Shown: positions 35,418 to 46,287 of the stretch, one piece after another
How the letters are laid out: each line of letters starts with the position of its first letter
Numbering within the stretch: position 1 is the stretch's first letter
From: Cephalotus follicularis
Lineage: Eukaryota; Streptophyta; Magnoliopsida; Oxalidales; Cephalotaceae
NCBI GenBank assembly: GCA_001972305.1
Contig: BDDD01001806.1
Location: 1 to 64,000 of the forward strand
Direction: 5' to 3'
Length of the DNA: 64,000 nt
Made by a program: the position numbers and the translations under genes
Notes under the pieces: generated by a model
Told to the model about the DNA's origin: nothing
The model's input: the letters and a program-made list of their open reading frames with translations, nothing else
The model's database searches: none

Positions 35418-36655
35418 GTCAGCATTCTCGTATGTTGAAGAGATTGTTAGGCTTCACGGAGTACCAAACAGTGTTGTATCTGACAGTGTCCCACGGTTTA
35501 CTTCGTGGTTTTGGAAGAAACTGCAAACAACTTTTGGCAGTCAGTTAAGCTTCAGTTCAGGCCGGCTGGATTGCTTCATCAGTTTCCAGTAGCAAAGTGG
35601 AAGTGGGAGCACATTACGATGGATTTTGTAACACGGTTACCAAGGATGAGGACTAACTGTGATGCCATTTGAGTTATCGTTGATCGCTTTATGAAGTCTG
35701 CACACTTTCTAACAATTAAGATGACTTATTCTCTTGAACGGTCGTCATTCTCGTATGTTGAAGAGATTGTTAGGCTTCACGGAGTACCAAATAGTGTTGT
35801 GTCTGACAGGGTCCCACGGTTTACTTCGTGGTTTTGGAAGAAACTGCAAGCAACTTTTGGCAGTCAATTAAGCTTCAGTACAGCTTTTCACCCCCAAACA
35901 GATGGTCAGTCCAAAAGGACTATCCAGACTCTTGAAGACATGCTCCGAGCATGAGTGATAGATTGGGGTGGCAGTTGGGATGAGCATCTGCCTTTAGTGG
36001 AGTTTTCTTACAACAATAGTTATCATGCCTGCATTGGAATGGAACCGTTTAAGGCTCTTTATGGTCAGAAATGTAGAACCCCGGTTTGTTGGTTTGACGT
36101 AGGTGAGCAAAGTCTTTTAGGGTCAAAGCATGTGCAAGAGACAATAGAGAAGGCTAGGGTTATTCGGGAAAGGTTTCTAACGCCCAGAGTCTACAAAGGA
36201 GTTATACATATCATCGAAAGCGGGACTTAGAGTTCTCAATGGGAGATCATGTGTTCCTCAAGGTTTCACCAACCAAAGGAACTATGAGGTTTGGCAAGAA
36301 AGGAAAGTTAGCCCCACAATATATAGGACCTTTTGAGATCCTTAAGAAAGTATGTGCAGTTGCCTACAGGCTTGCCTTACCACCATATTTGTCAGAGGTA
36401 CACAATGTCTTCCACGTATCGATGCTATGGAAATCATCTGGACCCTTCACACGTGTTACAGTTTGAGCCATTGGAATTGAGGGCGTATATGAGTTTTGAG
36501 GAGACACCTGTTCAGATCCTAGATCGCCGAGTCAAGCAGTTAAGGAACAAGAGCATAGATTTGGTTAAAGTGTTATGTCAGTATCATGGGCTTGAGGAAG
36601 CGACATGGGAGCTTGGGGATGACGTGAGAGCGTTATACTGTCACTTGTTTTGACC
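35418..36655 (+). pseudogene. Gypsy B integrase core and chromodomain
   Basis: Copy 2 of the duplication opens the core ([26 protein letters not shown] with a catalytic aspartate, FHPQTDGQSKRTIQT). NNSYHACIGMEPFKALYG and a GPF module (PQYIGPFEILKK) follow. The chromodomain (VKVLCQYHGLEEATWELGDD) ends at 36653. A stop is at 35952, where the family has an arginine or glycine, and frameshifts lie near 36228 and 36430. The third acidic residue (E in GQSERT) is K here, which would inactivate catalysis. Confidence 0.88.
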
Positions 36656-36683
36656 TTAGGGAATCTTATGATAAGATTTCTCT

Positions 36684-37460
36684 AAGGAGGGGAGGATATA
36701 TACCCCTAGTTATATATGTATGTATTTGTTTGTATTTATATAGTATTGTACGGTATTGTATTGATGGATGGCATGGAATGTATTTGGTATTATGACATTT
36801 TCCCTTTTATGGTTGTTTATGGATTGTGTGGGTTCAATTGAACCTAGGGTGTGTTTTTGGGTTTTTCCCCTAAATGAGCCTATATAGGCTAACTCTTTCA
36901 CTTTTCCTCATTCCTCTCTTTGTTTCCATTTCTAGAGAGAGAAAGTGAGAGAGTGAGTTAGATAGAGAGAGGTTAGAATCGAGCAAGGAAGGACTTGTTG
37001 GATTCGTGGCATAGTTTGGAACTTGAAGGAAGGATCAGAACAAGGATTCGATGACAAATCCTTTATGTTCTTCATCTCAATAGTTTGCAAGTAGATTCTA
37101 CATATATGCTCTGAATCCATGCATCATGATTGAATTGAATTGTTATATGGTTATGGATGGATATATATATGTTAGATGGATGAGTTAGGGTGATTGATAT
37201 GGATGATAACGGATTAGAATGGAAATCAGAGAGAGATTAGAGAGTTTTGGGACATTTTGCCCAATCTCCTTTCTCTCTCTCGATTATGAATTTATGGGTA
37301 TGGATCTAAGGGTTTAAAGCTGTTTTCAAGTTGTAATCGACCATTGGGAATTATATATTCCTTTGGATCAAGTTTTAAATGGATTAAATAGAGTTTAAAT
37401 GGATTTTGATTGGATTTTGAACTATTTAACGAAGTTGCCGCCACGCTTAACCGTCGTCGC
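36684..37460 (+). repeat. Gypsy B purine tract and 3' LTR remnant
   Basis: The purine tract aaggaggggagga (36684-36696) follows the pol end. The LTR start is altered (tatatacccc for a TG start) near 36697. It contains GA-rich runs (36930-36975 and 37225-37285) and no coding frame. It is cut at 37460 by the copia fragment. Confidence 0.6.
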
Positions 37461-38490
37461 TGTTAGAGAGAGTGTGATCCATCATGCCACGAGATGGCTA
37501 ATTGTACTTGTACTCTAGTCATTTAATATACAGTCTTATTCTTTTCATGTTAATTTGTGCAAATTACTTTCATATATGGCATTCTGTATATGTTTTATCA
37601 CATAATTCAAGCATATTACTTGCTTACATATATAGTGCCCAGTCGCATTAAGGCTTGGATGTTGAGCCGGGGGCTATGAGAACGACTCCCTTTTTCCCGG
37701 TGACTAAACCATTCCAAGTCAGAGGTTCACTTCAATAGGGCATTAGTGAACCGGATAGACTTGCTATGTTATGCTTGCTTCCACTACGGGAGAGTGGAGT
37801 ATCTCATTGTCACTTGAGTGGGACCCTAAAGCTAATGCGGGGTACGTGCTGGGAGCATGTACACTGAACTAGACCCACTATGGGAATTCTATTTGGATGG
37901 CACATATCCCATGTCAATAGAGTTTCCCATCTGAGACAGTAGTGTACAGACTCTATGAGTCTAGCGTGTCCATGATGGACTTATCTGATCCTTAGACTTG
38001 AACGGCTACTCTACATTATGTAAAGACTGTTTGACTTTGATTTCCTCCCTACCCAGTTCTTTCGCAGGGCTTGTAAACATGTGGCTTTTGGGTCTTGCAG
38101 GATTTATGTGAATGTAAGCGAGTTCGAAACAAGAAATCATCACACCTGATGTGAGGATGATTGGCTCTATATTATCTGTATTCATTATGGACTTTCAAAT
38201 ACCTGTCCATGATGTCAAAGTTGGTTAAGGATGGTCTTTTGGACATCCAAGACTTAGAGTCTTTTCCAACATGTGAATCTTACTTGCTTGAAAAAATGAC
38301 TAAATCTCCCTTCTCCGGTCAAGGAGAAAGGGCAGTGGATATACTGGGTTTAATCCACACCAACATTTGTGGATCTATGTCGGTCAGTGCACAAGAAGGA
38401 TATCTTTACTTCATTACTTTTACCGGTGATTTGTCACGATGTGGGTATGTGTTTCTGATGAGACACAAATCAGATTCCTTTGAGAGGTTC
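37461..38490 (+). mobile_element. Copia (Angela/Tork-like) LTR-integrase chimera
   Basis: 37461-38210 matches the copia A LTR (TGTTAGAG start, catgccacgag block, a long stretch like 6310-6900). From about 38212 it continues as integrase coding sequence, so the element has lost the LTR end, PBS, gag and protease. It is cut at 38490 by LTR B. Confidence 0.75.
38212..38490 (+). pseudogene. Copia GAG-pre-integrase and integrase start
   Basis: The frame reads LVKDGLLDIQDLESFPTCES, then KMTKSPFSGQGERAVDILGL, then IHTNICGSMSV, then FTGDLSRCGYVFLMRHKSDS. The CxxC knuckle is CESY (second cysteine lost). The first catalytic aspartate (IHTD in the family) is N. It stays open for about 95 codons until LTR B. 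It is the same protein as the remnant at 3515-3960. Confidence 0.85.
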
Positions 38491-41400
38491 TGTAACGACC
38501 CGCATTAATTTTGGGTAAATTGATGTTTGGGCTTGGGGGAAATTTTTTTTTTCCTTTTCTCCTTGGTTGTGGTTGGCTTGGGCTTCTCTTCTTGGATAGT
38601 GTTAGTTGGGCTTGGGCTTGGTAGAGGCCCAATGGTTTGTATGTGGTTAAGAGATAAGAGATGTTTAGTTGGTGTTGGGACATGTACAAAGCTTACTTAG
38701 GAAGCTTGGCAGTTGGCTTTCAGCAGATGTCATATCCATCATCTCACGCCTAAAGAAGCATTTGAGAGAGTGAGCTTTCATCTTTCATCTTTCTTCTTCG
38801 TCTTTCTTCTGAAGCTTCGATCGCTGTTTGAGGTTGGGACTTTCTTTCACCCGTCTACGCGTCTAGCAGGTGAGTGTCCTCCTCAGTAGGTTTTGGTGCG
38901 TCGCATGGTTAGTGCAGGCACAATCTTTAAGGCCGAGAAGGAGCTTCGCCTTGGTTTTCATGGATGCATGTGGTTCATGCATGACTTCAGAGATGTTTGT
39001 TCATGGTAGCTACGCGTTGTTGTGTGTTGGTCTTGCAGAGGAAGATCTAGGCATGAAGTCCGCAGAACAAGGAAGCTAGCTGAGGAAGCTACTGATACTA
39101 GTGAGTGGGATGTTCTTCTTTCTATCAATTGATAACTGAGAGTTTATTGTTTATATGCCCTTCCATGATATTATCTTTGACTAGGATTTCTTCTCTTGTC
39201 ATCTTGTTGATATTGCATGTGAATACTGTTGTTTCCGAACTGAGGGATCAATGCCTTGGTTGAACTTGTTGTTTCCCCTTTCTGTTTAAGTATTCATTCT
39301 TTATTTGATATCATGTGTTGTTGTCCTCGGGTACTGGTTACTAGTTACTTTGTTATGTATGAGGCTTGTTGTGGCTGATGGGGGGAGTGGGCGTTCGATC
39401 CTGATTCCATTCAACAGTGCCATTGTCTATGATGAACTGTTGGGTGTGACTGTTCTTGGGTTCCATACCCGGATCTGCTCATTTCATTGGTCTATGATGG
39501 AATGATGTGTGGGGGCAGCCGTGGATCCACTTCTTCTCTGGTCAGGCCATAATGGAGTCATCTGGCATGAGATTGCCGGCACGAGATGGTCTAAGTGGTG
39601 ATACACTTACCTCTGAGCCCATGTTTTTCTCTATCATCTCGTCAAGGGTAGAGATGAGCGGTGATTCGCGAGCCCCTTGGATAATACTAGCGCTATGTGA
39701 TTGCCGACGAGTTAGCTCATCGATCGATGTTCACCTGGTGTAGTGTTGAGCTCATGATAGCCGAGGTAGTTCCGGCTATGGAAGTGTGTGAATTTGATGT
39801 GTGCATGTGCGTGTGTGGAATGTTCTTGTGATTGATACAGTACCAATAGTCCCCTTGATAATTGTTGATCCTTAGAGTTGATCTTTTGTTGATCCTTGGA
39901 TCCTTGGCATGTTCTGACATATAAACTATTGTTTATCTTCTTTCCTTGAGGTCTGTCATCGAGTTGGTAGCTCTGACATCTCCTCGGGCTTTTCCTTGTT
40001 ATCAATATCCTTGTATATTTTCACCTATGCCTTTTTTTGTTGAGTAGGGGAGATGGGTTGTCCTTTGGCCCAGTTGGGACAGGGCACGTTTTCCTTGGCT
40101 CTTGGCACCCCGGTGGAAGTGGTTGCCTAGCATATTCCTTGATCTTACTCACTAATCAGTTGGACTAATCCCCTCTCAGTTTTGTGTGTAGGGGAAGCGG
40201 GGCAACGGTGTTCTTGAGATCCACTAAGGACAGCGAGTTAAAAGAGGTAGACGTTGACGCGGCACCTTAGGATGGCTCCTCCGCCACGGGCACCTTCATG
40301 CATTTGGGGACATTCATGGGGTTTTTATATAGATTTTGCTAATGTCTATGCCTTGTAACCTTCTCTTTTGTAAACATGTATATGATTTTCGGATGATGTG
40401 GGTCCTTGGCATTTTTCCCGGGACCGTGTATATAAGTCGTTTGTTTTATATACTTTGTTGTTTTTAGATGTTTTCCTAGCCCTGGAGTTGTTGTACTATG
40501 TGTTTGGGTGTGCAGGGATGGCGTATGAGTTCGGGGGTTGTTTGACCCTGGGCAGTGGAGCAGGTCTCCCCAGCCTTGGCCTTGGTGACACTTCACTGTT
40601 TCTCCCCGGGCCTTTTGTGCGTGGCACCTCTGCTGAGATGCCGGGGGAGGGGTGGTAGTGTTCGTGGTTGGTCAAACCCTAGGTTGACTTCACAGCTCGG
40701 GTTGGTTGACCCTAAGCTGGAGTCTGTTGGCATCCCCGGGTGTTGTCCCCGGGCATGCCGTAGGCGTTATGTGGGAGTAGGCAGTTTTCTTTAGTTTTGC
40801 CCGTCCTCCCAACCTTGGACCAACTCGGTCCCTGGAGATGTTTCGGTGGGTAAGCCCTGGTGGATCCCATGGGTACCTGGCCGGGGTGAGATTCTATCTC
40901 CTTAGTGTAAGTTGAGCGTTTGGGGGACCCCGGGTAGTGGTCCCAACTCTTGGCGTTTGTCCCCGGGCCCTTGTGTTGATCCCACGCTTAGCCTTGTGTT
41001 AAGCGTTGTAGTTTCCTTGTGCCCAGGCATACCCTTGTTTGTATGGGTCATGCCTGGGGAGGACATGCCCAGGGAAGACATGTCCAAGGTTAGTCGTCTA
41101 ATGAGGACATGCCCGAGGATGGTTCGTCCGGGGAAGGCATGTCTTAGGATGGAAGTGCGGGCATGGCTTGTGTTACGTCACATGGGTGGAGTGGTGTTGG
41201 CATCCCCTGCCCGGGACCCCAGGCAAGACGTTGTGTTACGTTCCTTGCCCTGGCTCTCTCCCCTGACATGTTCCTTTAGTGGAATGGTGCATTTGGGCAG
41301 TGGTCGTTGCGTGCGTTCCTTAGTGGAATGGTGCGTTTAGGCAGTAGTGTTACGTGTGTTCCCTTTAGTTAAACGGCGAGTTTTGGGAATCGTTTTATGT

Positions 41401-41658
41401 AAAGGTTATTTACAGTTTTGCCATTCCTTCTTTGTTCCCTGCTCTGTCGTGTGTTTCTTTGGGCTTCTCTTGTTTTATGCCTTGGGTGCGTTTGGCCTGG
41501 GGAGCGCGTCTCTCCTCGGCAGCGTGTTTTTAACGCCTGCTCTGGCCTTAGCGTTAGCCTTAGTTGTTTGTTGGGGTTTGGTTAGGGATCCAAGTGAGGG
41601 ATCCTTCCACCTGGCACGGCCGTCCTCGAGCGGGGGTGCTCGGGAACGAGGCGTGTCA
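38491..41658 (+). repeat. LTR B, gypsy family of LTR A
   Basis: It starts TGTAACGACCCGC inside the copia integrase and ends near gaggcgtgtca at 41658. It is colinear with LTR A (13986-16758). No PBS follows, and the 5-bp flanks (ggttc, ccttag) differ, so it is neither a clean solo LTR nor an intact 5' LTR. Frames inside (40912-41340, 41347-41664) show no domain. Confidence 0.7.
40545..41250. repeat. Degenerate cccgggc array in LTR B
   Basis: Many copies of the cccgggc/ccccggg palindrome with variants (cctgggc, cccagg) are spread over 700 bp. They occupy the position where LTR A has tcctcggac cores. Confidence 0.6.
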
Positions 41659-41890
41659 CCTTAGGTAAAAGAAGGCATTGAAAATCTCTCTAATGAACTT
41701 AAGAGAGGAGAGACGAGAGCTATATGCCCTGCTGACCTGAAGGCTCTTGAAAGCAACAGAGCGCAAATTAGGGAGAACATAGAAAGCCTCCAAGGAGATC
41801 TTGCCAAGGAAGTCAATGGCCACGCTGGAAGACTTAGAAAGAGATGAGAGCATTGTAACTCAAGATGCGCCCTTACATCAAAACTTCTCA
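41659..41890 (+). pseudogene. Coiled-coil remnant after LTR B
   Basis: A plus-strand frame reads VKEGIENLSNELKRGETRAI, PADLKALESNRAQIRENIES, LQGDLAKEVNGHAGRL. It is a charged heptad-rich coiled coil, open for about 65 codons without a start codon. It resembles the helical part of Tat accessory proteins, but this is an inference. A polyadenylation-like stretch follows. A minus-strand frame overlaps it and lacks this periodicity. Confidence 0.45.
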
Positions 41891-42219
41891 GGCTAACCGC
41901 CACTATATAAATATTTTTGGACTCCCTTTTTGTACTTGAGACTTGTAATTAATGAAAACATTCTCTCTACTACTCATAGATTGCATAATTTATTAAAAAA
42001 CTATGCATGTCAGATGGGGTTGATCACTAATTATGATTATGCTTTGTGGTCTATCCTTAAACAAACAGTTGAAATAATCAATACTTGATAGGATTATGTC
42101 GTGCGGTCACTTCTTATTCGTAGCTCTTTGGGGATTTCAATCGTCTGCTTTAAATATCTCTTAAGAAGGTAGAGAGTGTTTTTTAAATGCTTTTCATTAC
42201 TCAAAGAGACTCTTTCACT
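41891..42219. other. Non-coding flank
   Basis: AT-rich sequence with no recognisable coding region, between the coiled-coil remnant and the next promoter-like block. Confidence 0.4.
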
Positions 42220-42700
42220 GTATATATAGGACTGACCGATATTTGTTTTTCTTACTTCTTCCTTCCTTCTTTTCTTCTCCAGCATTTCTGTGAGTCTTGA
42301 AATGGTGAATTCTCCCTGGTCATCGGCAAGAGAGTTGGAACAAGTGAGAGAGTTATACTCGTCAGTGACTAAAGAGCTTGAAATGGTCCAAGAGGAGTTT
42401 TCTTTTTGGGAGATTCAAGTGAAGGGCCAAGACTGCATAATCTCTTCTTCTACTAAGATCATAGCTGCTCAAGACAAGCTTCGGATGACTTCCGAACGAG
42501 GGTCAAAGACCATAAGTTGGCTTGCGAGGGAATAAGTCATCTGGGAGGAACTAGAATGGTTTGGCCCCCTGGCTTCGGGGATGAAGTCAAAAAACTGAAG
42601 GCAAAGCTGCATAGGCTCTGTCTTGATCTTGACATGGATACTGCTTTTCATGAATTCGAGGAGTTCCTATCGATCAAATATTGCATCACTTTGTAGAGGC
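42220..42700 (+). pseudogene. Coiled-coil ORF with promoter-like upstream block
   Basis: TATA-like tgtatatatagg (about 42220) precedes an ORF with ATG at 42302: MVNSPWSSARELEQVRELYS, KELEMVQEEFSFWE, then a stop at 42533. Another frame continues with DEVKKLKAKLHRLCLDLDMD and AFHEFEEFLS (about 42580-42660), so a frameshift splits one protein. It is a helical coiled coil of unknown role, possibly the same Tat accessory family as 20690 and 41659. Confidence 0.4.
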
Positions 42701-43877
42701 TTCCATTTTCTTAAGGTAAATTACAAAAAAAAAAACCCCCGAGGTTTGGACGCGCTAACACTTTGGTCCCTCTGTTTTCAAATTTTACAAAAAAACTTAT
42801 TAAGGTTTTAATCCGCCTAACACTTTACCCGCTCTGTTAGTTTACGGTAAGGTGAAAGTTAATTCCACGTTAGTAAACTCATTATATTTATATACAAATC
42901 CCAAAATACCATTGTTGCATTCATATCTTTAAGGCATTTTGAACAAACATGTGATATGCATTCTTGAGGTTGTGTTTATTAGATATATTTGTTACTCTAT
43001 TGTCACCAATATACTTAGCAACAATTCCAATTCAGAGAACACAAATATGGGAGTGATTAATTTAAATAAGGGAGTGAATTTGGTTACGTTTTACCATTTG
43101 TGAGGGTGATGATTATTTAAAAAGGAAAAGAAAAAGAAAAAAAAAAAAAAAAGAAAAAGAAAGGAGGTGGGAATGTGAAAAAGGACGGTGAGCTGAACCC
43201 ATGTGCACATTGGCCACATGCATCACACACACGTTATCTTGCATTGTTATAAAAAAGTAAGGATTTTACACTGCTGCAAGTAATGCTAAGTGACAATAAG
43301 GCACACATACCAAAGAAATAAATAAACAAGAATTGATCAAAACCCATCCCAAAAGACATTAATTGTTACAATATATAAACTTTGGACGATAATTTTATTA
43401 TCCAAGCTACATTCTCTACTTCACCAACAAAAGGATGACTTAATATAGCCTTACAGATTCCGGTGACATATATGAACTTTTGTCCAGATCCGTGGTGGTG
43501 GGCGTTGGGACCGTTCACCAGAGGTCCCCATCTCTAGCATCCATGACAACCACTAGAGAGAGACCCACGGAGAAATGGACAAGAGACAAGATTCGGGATG
43601 AAGTTGATGATGTGAACTGGCAACCTCCGTTACTTTACCGTTACAAGACCCACTATTTTATTTTTATTTTTTTGAAAATGTGAGCTGGTTTAGAGCAGAG
43701 AGAGAAAAAGAGAAAGGGTGAAGTTAATGATGGGTTGGGTGGGGGTTTGCCTTCTGTGTTTGGGAGAAAGAAAAGGGAGGAGTGTATTTTAGGAAAGCAA
43801 ATGTTTTTAACAGAACATTTGACATTGTTAATATTTGAAAATATAGGATTAACCAATTTGCTCTAAGTGACTTGCTG
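42701..43877. other. Non-coding region with transposon-terminus-like block
   Basis: 42715-42850 begins ggtaaattacaaaaa and runs through a cccccgaggtttggacgc block that resembles common plant Mutator-like or similar terminal repeats. I do not see its inverted partner. The rest is AT-rich, with a purine run at 43118-43165 and the short frames 43480-43683 and 43653-43856, which I do not recognise. Confidence 0.35.
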
Positions 43878-43900
43878 TTTTTTTTTTTTTTTTTTTTTTT
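43878..43900 (-). repeat. Poly(A) run on the minus strand
   Basis: There are 23 T on the plus strand. On the minus strand this is an A-run about 35 bases after the end of the Tat integrase remnant. Confidence 0.8.
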
Positions 43901-43934
43901 GCATGAAAGATTAAAATATGTATATAATTTCTTT

Positions 43935-44146
43935 ACATAGTATAAATTAGTGGGTGGTAATTCCACCTCCCAATGTACATCCATCAACTTACAATAGTAA
44001 CTTTCATTGATTTCTTTGATCAAGTAAAGACCTTCCTAGTTTGGTGCAAATTTTTCAAGAGCTTCACCCTTTTTAGCTTCCTTCATTGAAAACCTTAGGG
44101 CGAACCATTTTTGTGTAATCCCTATTGACTCTTCTTGCGTACATAT
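43935..44146 (-). pseudogene. Tat/Ogre-like integrase C-terminus (distal piece)
   Basis: The minus-strand frames read RVNRDYTKMVRPKVFNEGS and, after a frameshift, KFAPN-stop-EGLYLIKEINES, then LYYVKKLYTYF at the C-terminus. This fits the FxxGD...KFxPNWEGPY...LKKY end of Tat/Ogre pol. The proximal piece is at 55717-55912 and the 44147-55716 insertion lies between them. Confidence 0.75.
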
Positions 44147-44540
44147 TGTTCACCGGAAAAAAGAATGTTTTAAAATTTATAGTCGCAAGTACACGGATCA
44201 TGCAGTAACGGGTCGAACGCAGGGAAGCGTTAAACTAGTTATAAATTATTCAACCTAGGCGAAATATACCAAATTTGAGATAAACTATCAAAAACTATTC
44301 CTAATTATGCCAAAATAATAAAACAATTGAAAACATGAAAGAAAGAAATAAAATAAAATAACATACTAAAATAAAATAACAGAAAATAACACGTGTAAAT
44401 TAAAACTAATTAAAACAATAAAGAAAATTAAAGAAAATATATAATGGAAAATCGGTTTTAGAGTACAGAAACTCACCATAGATTGTATTGAACAATTCAC
44501 TTTAATTAAACGATCATACCTTGATAACCAACGGTAGCTA

Positions 44541-44695
44541 GATCGATACGGAGTGCGACTGTGATGACAAATCGTATGAGTAGTCATGCTAGGTCTATAC
44601 GGAGTGTGGATTTTAATCAGATAAACCGTATGAGTAGTCATGCTAGGTCTATCAGAGTGTGTTCGGCGTGACAAACCGTATGAGTAGACTCCATT
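44541..44695. repeat. Three-copy 52-bp repeat inside the Athila LTR
   Basis: Units share a tatacggagtg(t) block, cgtatgagtagtcatg and ctaggtctat. The same arrangement is present in the copies at 50885-51040 and 54540-54700. Confidence 0.8.
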
Positions 44696-44988
44696 GATCG
44701 CATCAAAAACCATTTATTCACCAACTTTCAGCTTCACCGACAAGATGTTTGTGGATTTTAATCAGACAGACAAAGTGTGTCAAGGCAAAAAAATTGAAGA
44801 ACAAATAAAATATTCAAAGATTTTTATTGATGGAATTGAAATAATAACAATCTAGGTTTTGTTCTAACCCAAAAACTTTAAAAAACTAGCTACAAAACAT
44901 GAAGAAAACTAAGCTAAAAAGAAAAGAAAAGGGAGAAGGAGACGGCTGCTTTGTTTTGTGTCTTGCCTCTCTGCCTCTGTTGCCTATG

Positions 44989-45004
44989 CGATATATATAT
45001 AGCC
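44989..45004 (-). promoter_or_regulatory. TATA box of Athila LTR
   Basis: ggctatatatatatcgc-like sequence on the minus strand. It is conserved at 54989-55004 with a one-base difference upstream. Confidence 0.55.
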
Positions 45005-45716
45005 ACCAACAAAACCTAAAGCAATTAAAAACGTGTGGTGCATGGCTATTATTGCTGTATGGTTGAACGCATGGGCTGATGATTTGATGCGCATGGACTC
45101 GTGAGGCATGGGCTCTGGATTGAAGACTGAACCGTTTTGCATGAGGCTTGATGCGCATGGATGCTGAATGGGCTGCTTGTGTGCTGGCTTTGGACGATGC
45201 GGCTTGATGGGTTCGAAGATGCATGCATGCATGGAATGGACGCTGCGCATAGGCTGATTCGCATGGACTGAACGTGGAGCATGCATGCTTTTAATTCCTT
45301 GTGTAGCCGGCATGACAATTTGAGGCTTGATGGTTGATGTCATGATGACATCATCAATGAGCTCCACGTATTTCAATATTTGTTTTCTTGCCATATCTTT
45401 TCATTGGAGCTTCAAAATGAACCGGCCCAAGAACTAAAAGTGCTCCAAATAATTTTATGAACAAAATGAACCCAATATTCAATATCTTCTGATCCTTTAA
45501 TTTTGACTTCTCTCGCTTAAGTGGGTGCATTCTTTAACCGATTTTTGACTTCAAACCACTTTAACTCGAAAAGTAGCGTTTTATCTCCATTTTCTCTTTT
45601 TCAGCAATAATTGACATAATACCTGAAAATCAAATAAACACAACCACAGTAGCCTATTCTAAGCATAAAAATATAACAAATAACTCATTAAAAACCACAC
45701 ATTTTTATGCTAAACA

Positions 45717-46239
45717 AATACCCTCATACTTAAACTTTGCTTGTTCTCAAGCAAACCAAATAGAAAGTTAAAACAAGAAAACACACGCAAACACAAAAAA
45801 TAAAAACTAAATGCACACACAAGAACATAAACAAAAACCTGACTCACTTTCGTATGAATCACGATTGCATTTAGCATATGCAACAAACCGTTAAACCCCT
45901 AGGTGGCCCTAGTGGACGAGTTTTGTCTCATGAGTGTTTTCCAGTGAATAAACACACAAAATTCAGTTCATCAAAACTTTGAAAACAGGTAAAATGTATC
46001 TATACTCAAAAATTCATAGAACACCCCCATACTTGAACTTTATTATCTCGTTCCAAGTTCTAGAATCAAAACACATTTCAATTAAGGAACTTTTAGCAAA
46101 TTATTTTATTATTCAACCATTAATGACCAATCAAGATATGCATTCACAATACCATAAAATCCTACTTCGAAGTCAGACAAAAGAACTTTAGCACTCACAC
46201 ACACACACACACACACATATACATATATATATCGAAAAT
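45717..46239 (-). other. Athila 3' non-coding part and microsatellite
   Basis: The minus strand has an AT-rich 3' untranslated stretch ending in a purine-rich agtatgagggtatt beside the LTR. A (CA)n run (46195-46217) passes into (TA)n and marks the junction with the Sirevirus-like sequence. Confidence 0.6.
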
Positions 46240-46287
46240 TTTCCTATTGTTGGTTGGATTGATAGCTTAAGTTTGAGACCTCTGTTT

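Larger units (their letters stand above)
32353..35884 (+). repeat. 324-bp tandem duplication in the integrase
   Basis: Copy 1 is 32353-32537 plus 35423-35560, with the gag-only element inserted in it. Copy 2 is 35561-35884. Both run from ggccgg(t/c)tggattgcttca through the start of the integrase core to ttaagcttcagt. They differ at several sites (cagcgg/aagtgg, catcac/cattac), so the duplication is not recent. Confidence 0.85.
26781..37460 (+). mobile_element. Gypsy B, Tekay/Del-like chromovirus, twice interrupted
   Basis: The order is gag C-terminus, protease, RT, RNase H (split at 28978), integrase (split at 32538), chromodomain (to 36653) and 3' LTR remnant. The inserts are a solo LTR (28978-31784) and a gag-only copia element (32538-35417). 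The integrase also contains a 324-bp tandem duplication. Confidence 0.85.
44147..45716 (-). repeat. Athila-like LTR, left copy (1.57 kb)
   Basis: It runs TGTTCACC to GCTAAACA. It is a near-identical direct repeat of 54336-55716 and of part of 50616-51540. The minus strand has a TATA box (ctatatatatatcgc, 45004-44989). The minus-strand frames at 44886-45394 come from gcatgg-rich repeats and are not genes. Confidence 0.85.

Noticed and set aside
40912..41340. 142-aa ORF
   Set aside because: It falls in the cccgggc-rich part of LTR B, with no start context and no domain.
42715..42850. Terminal inverted repeat of a Mutator-like transposon
   Set aside because: Only one terminus is seen. I find no inverted partner within the next kilobase and no target-site duplication.
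44886..45394. Minus-strand ORFs rich in His, Met and Ser
   Set aside because: They lie in the LTR downstream of its TATA box and repeat in the other LTR copy. They are explained by gcatgg/tgcatg repeats.
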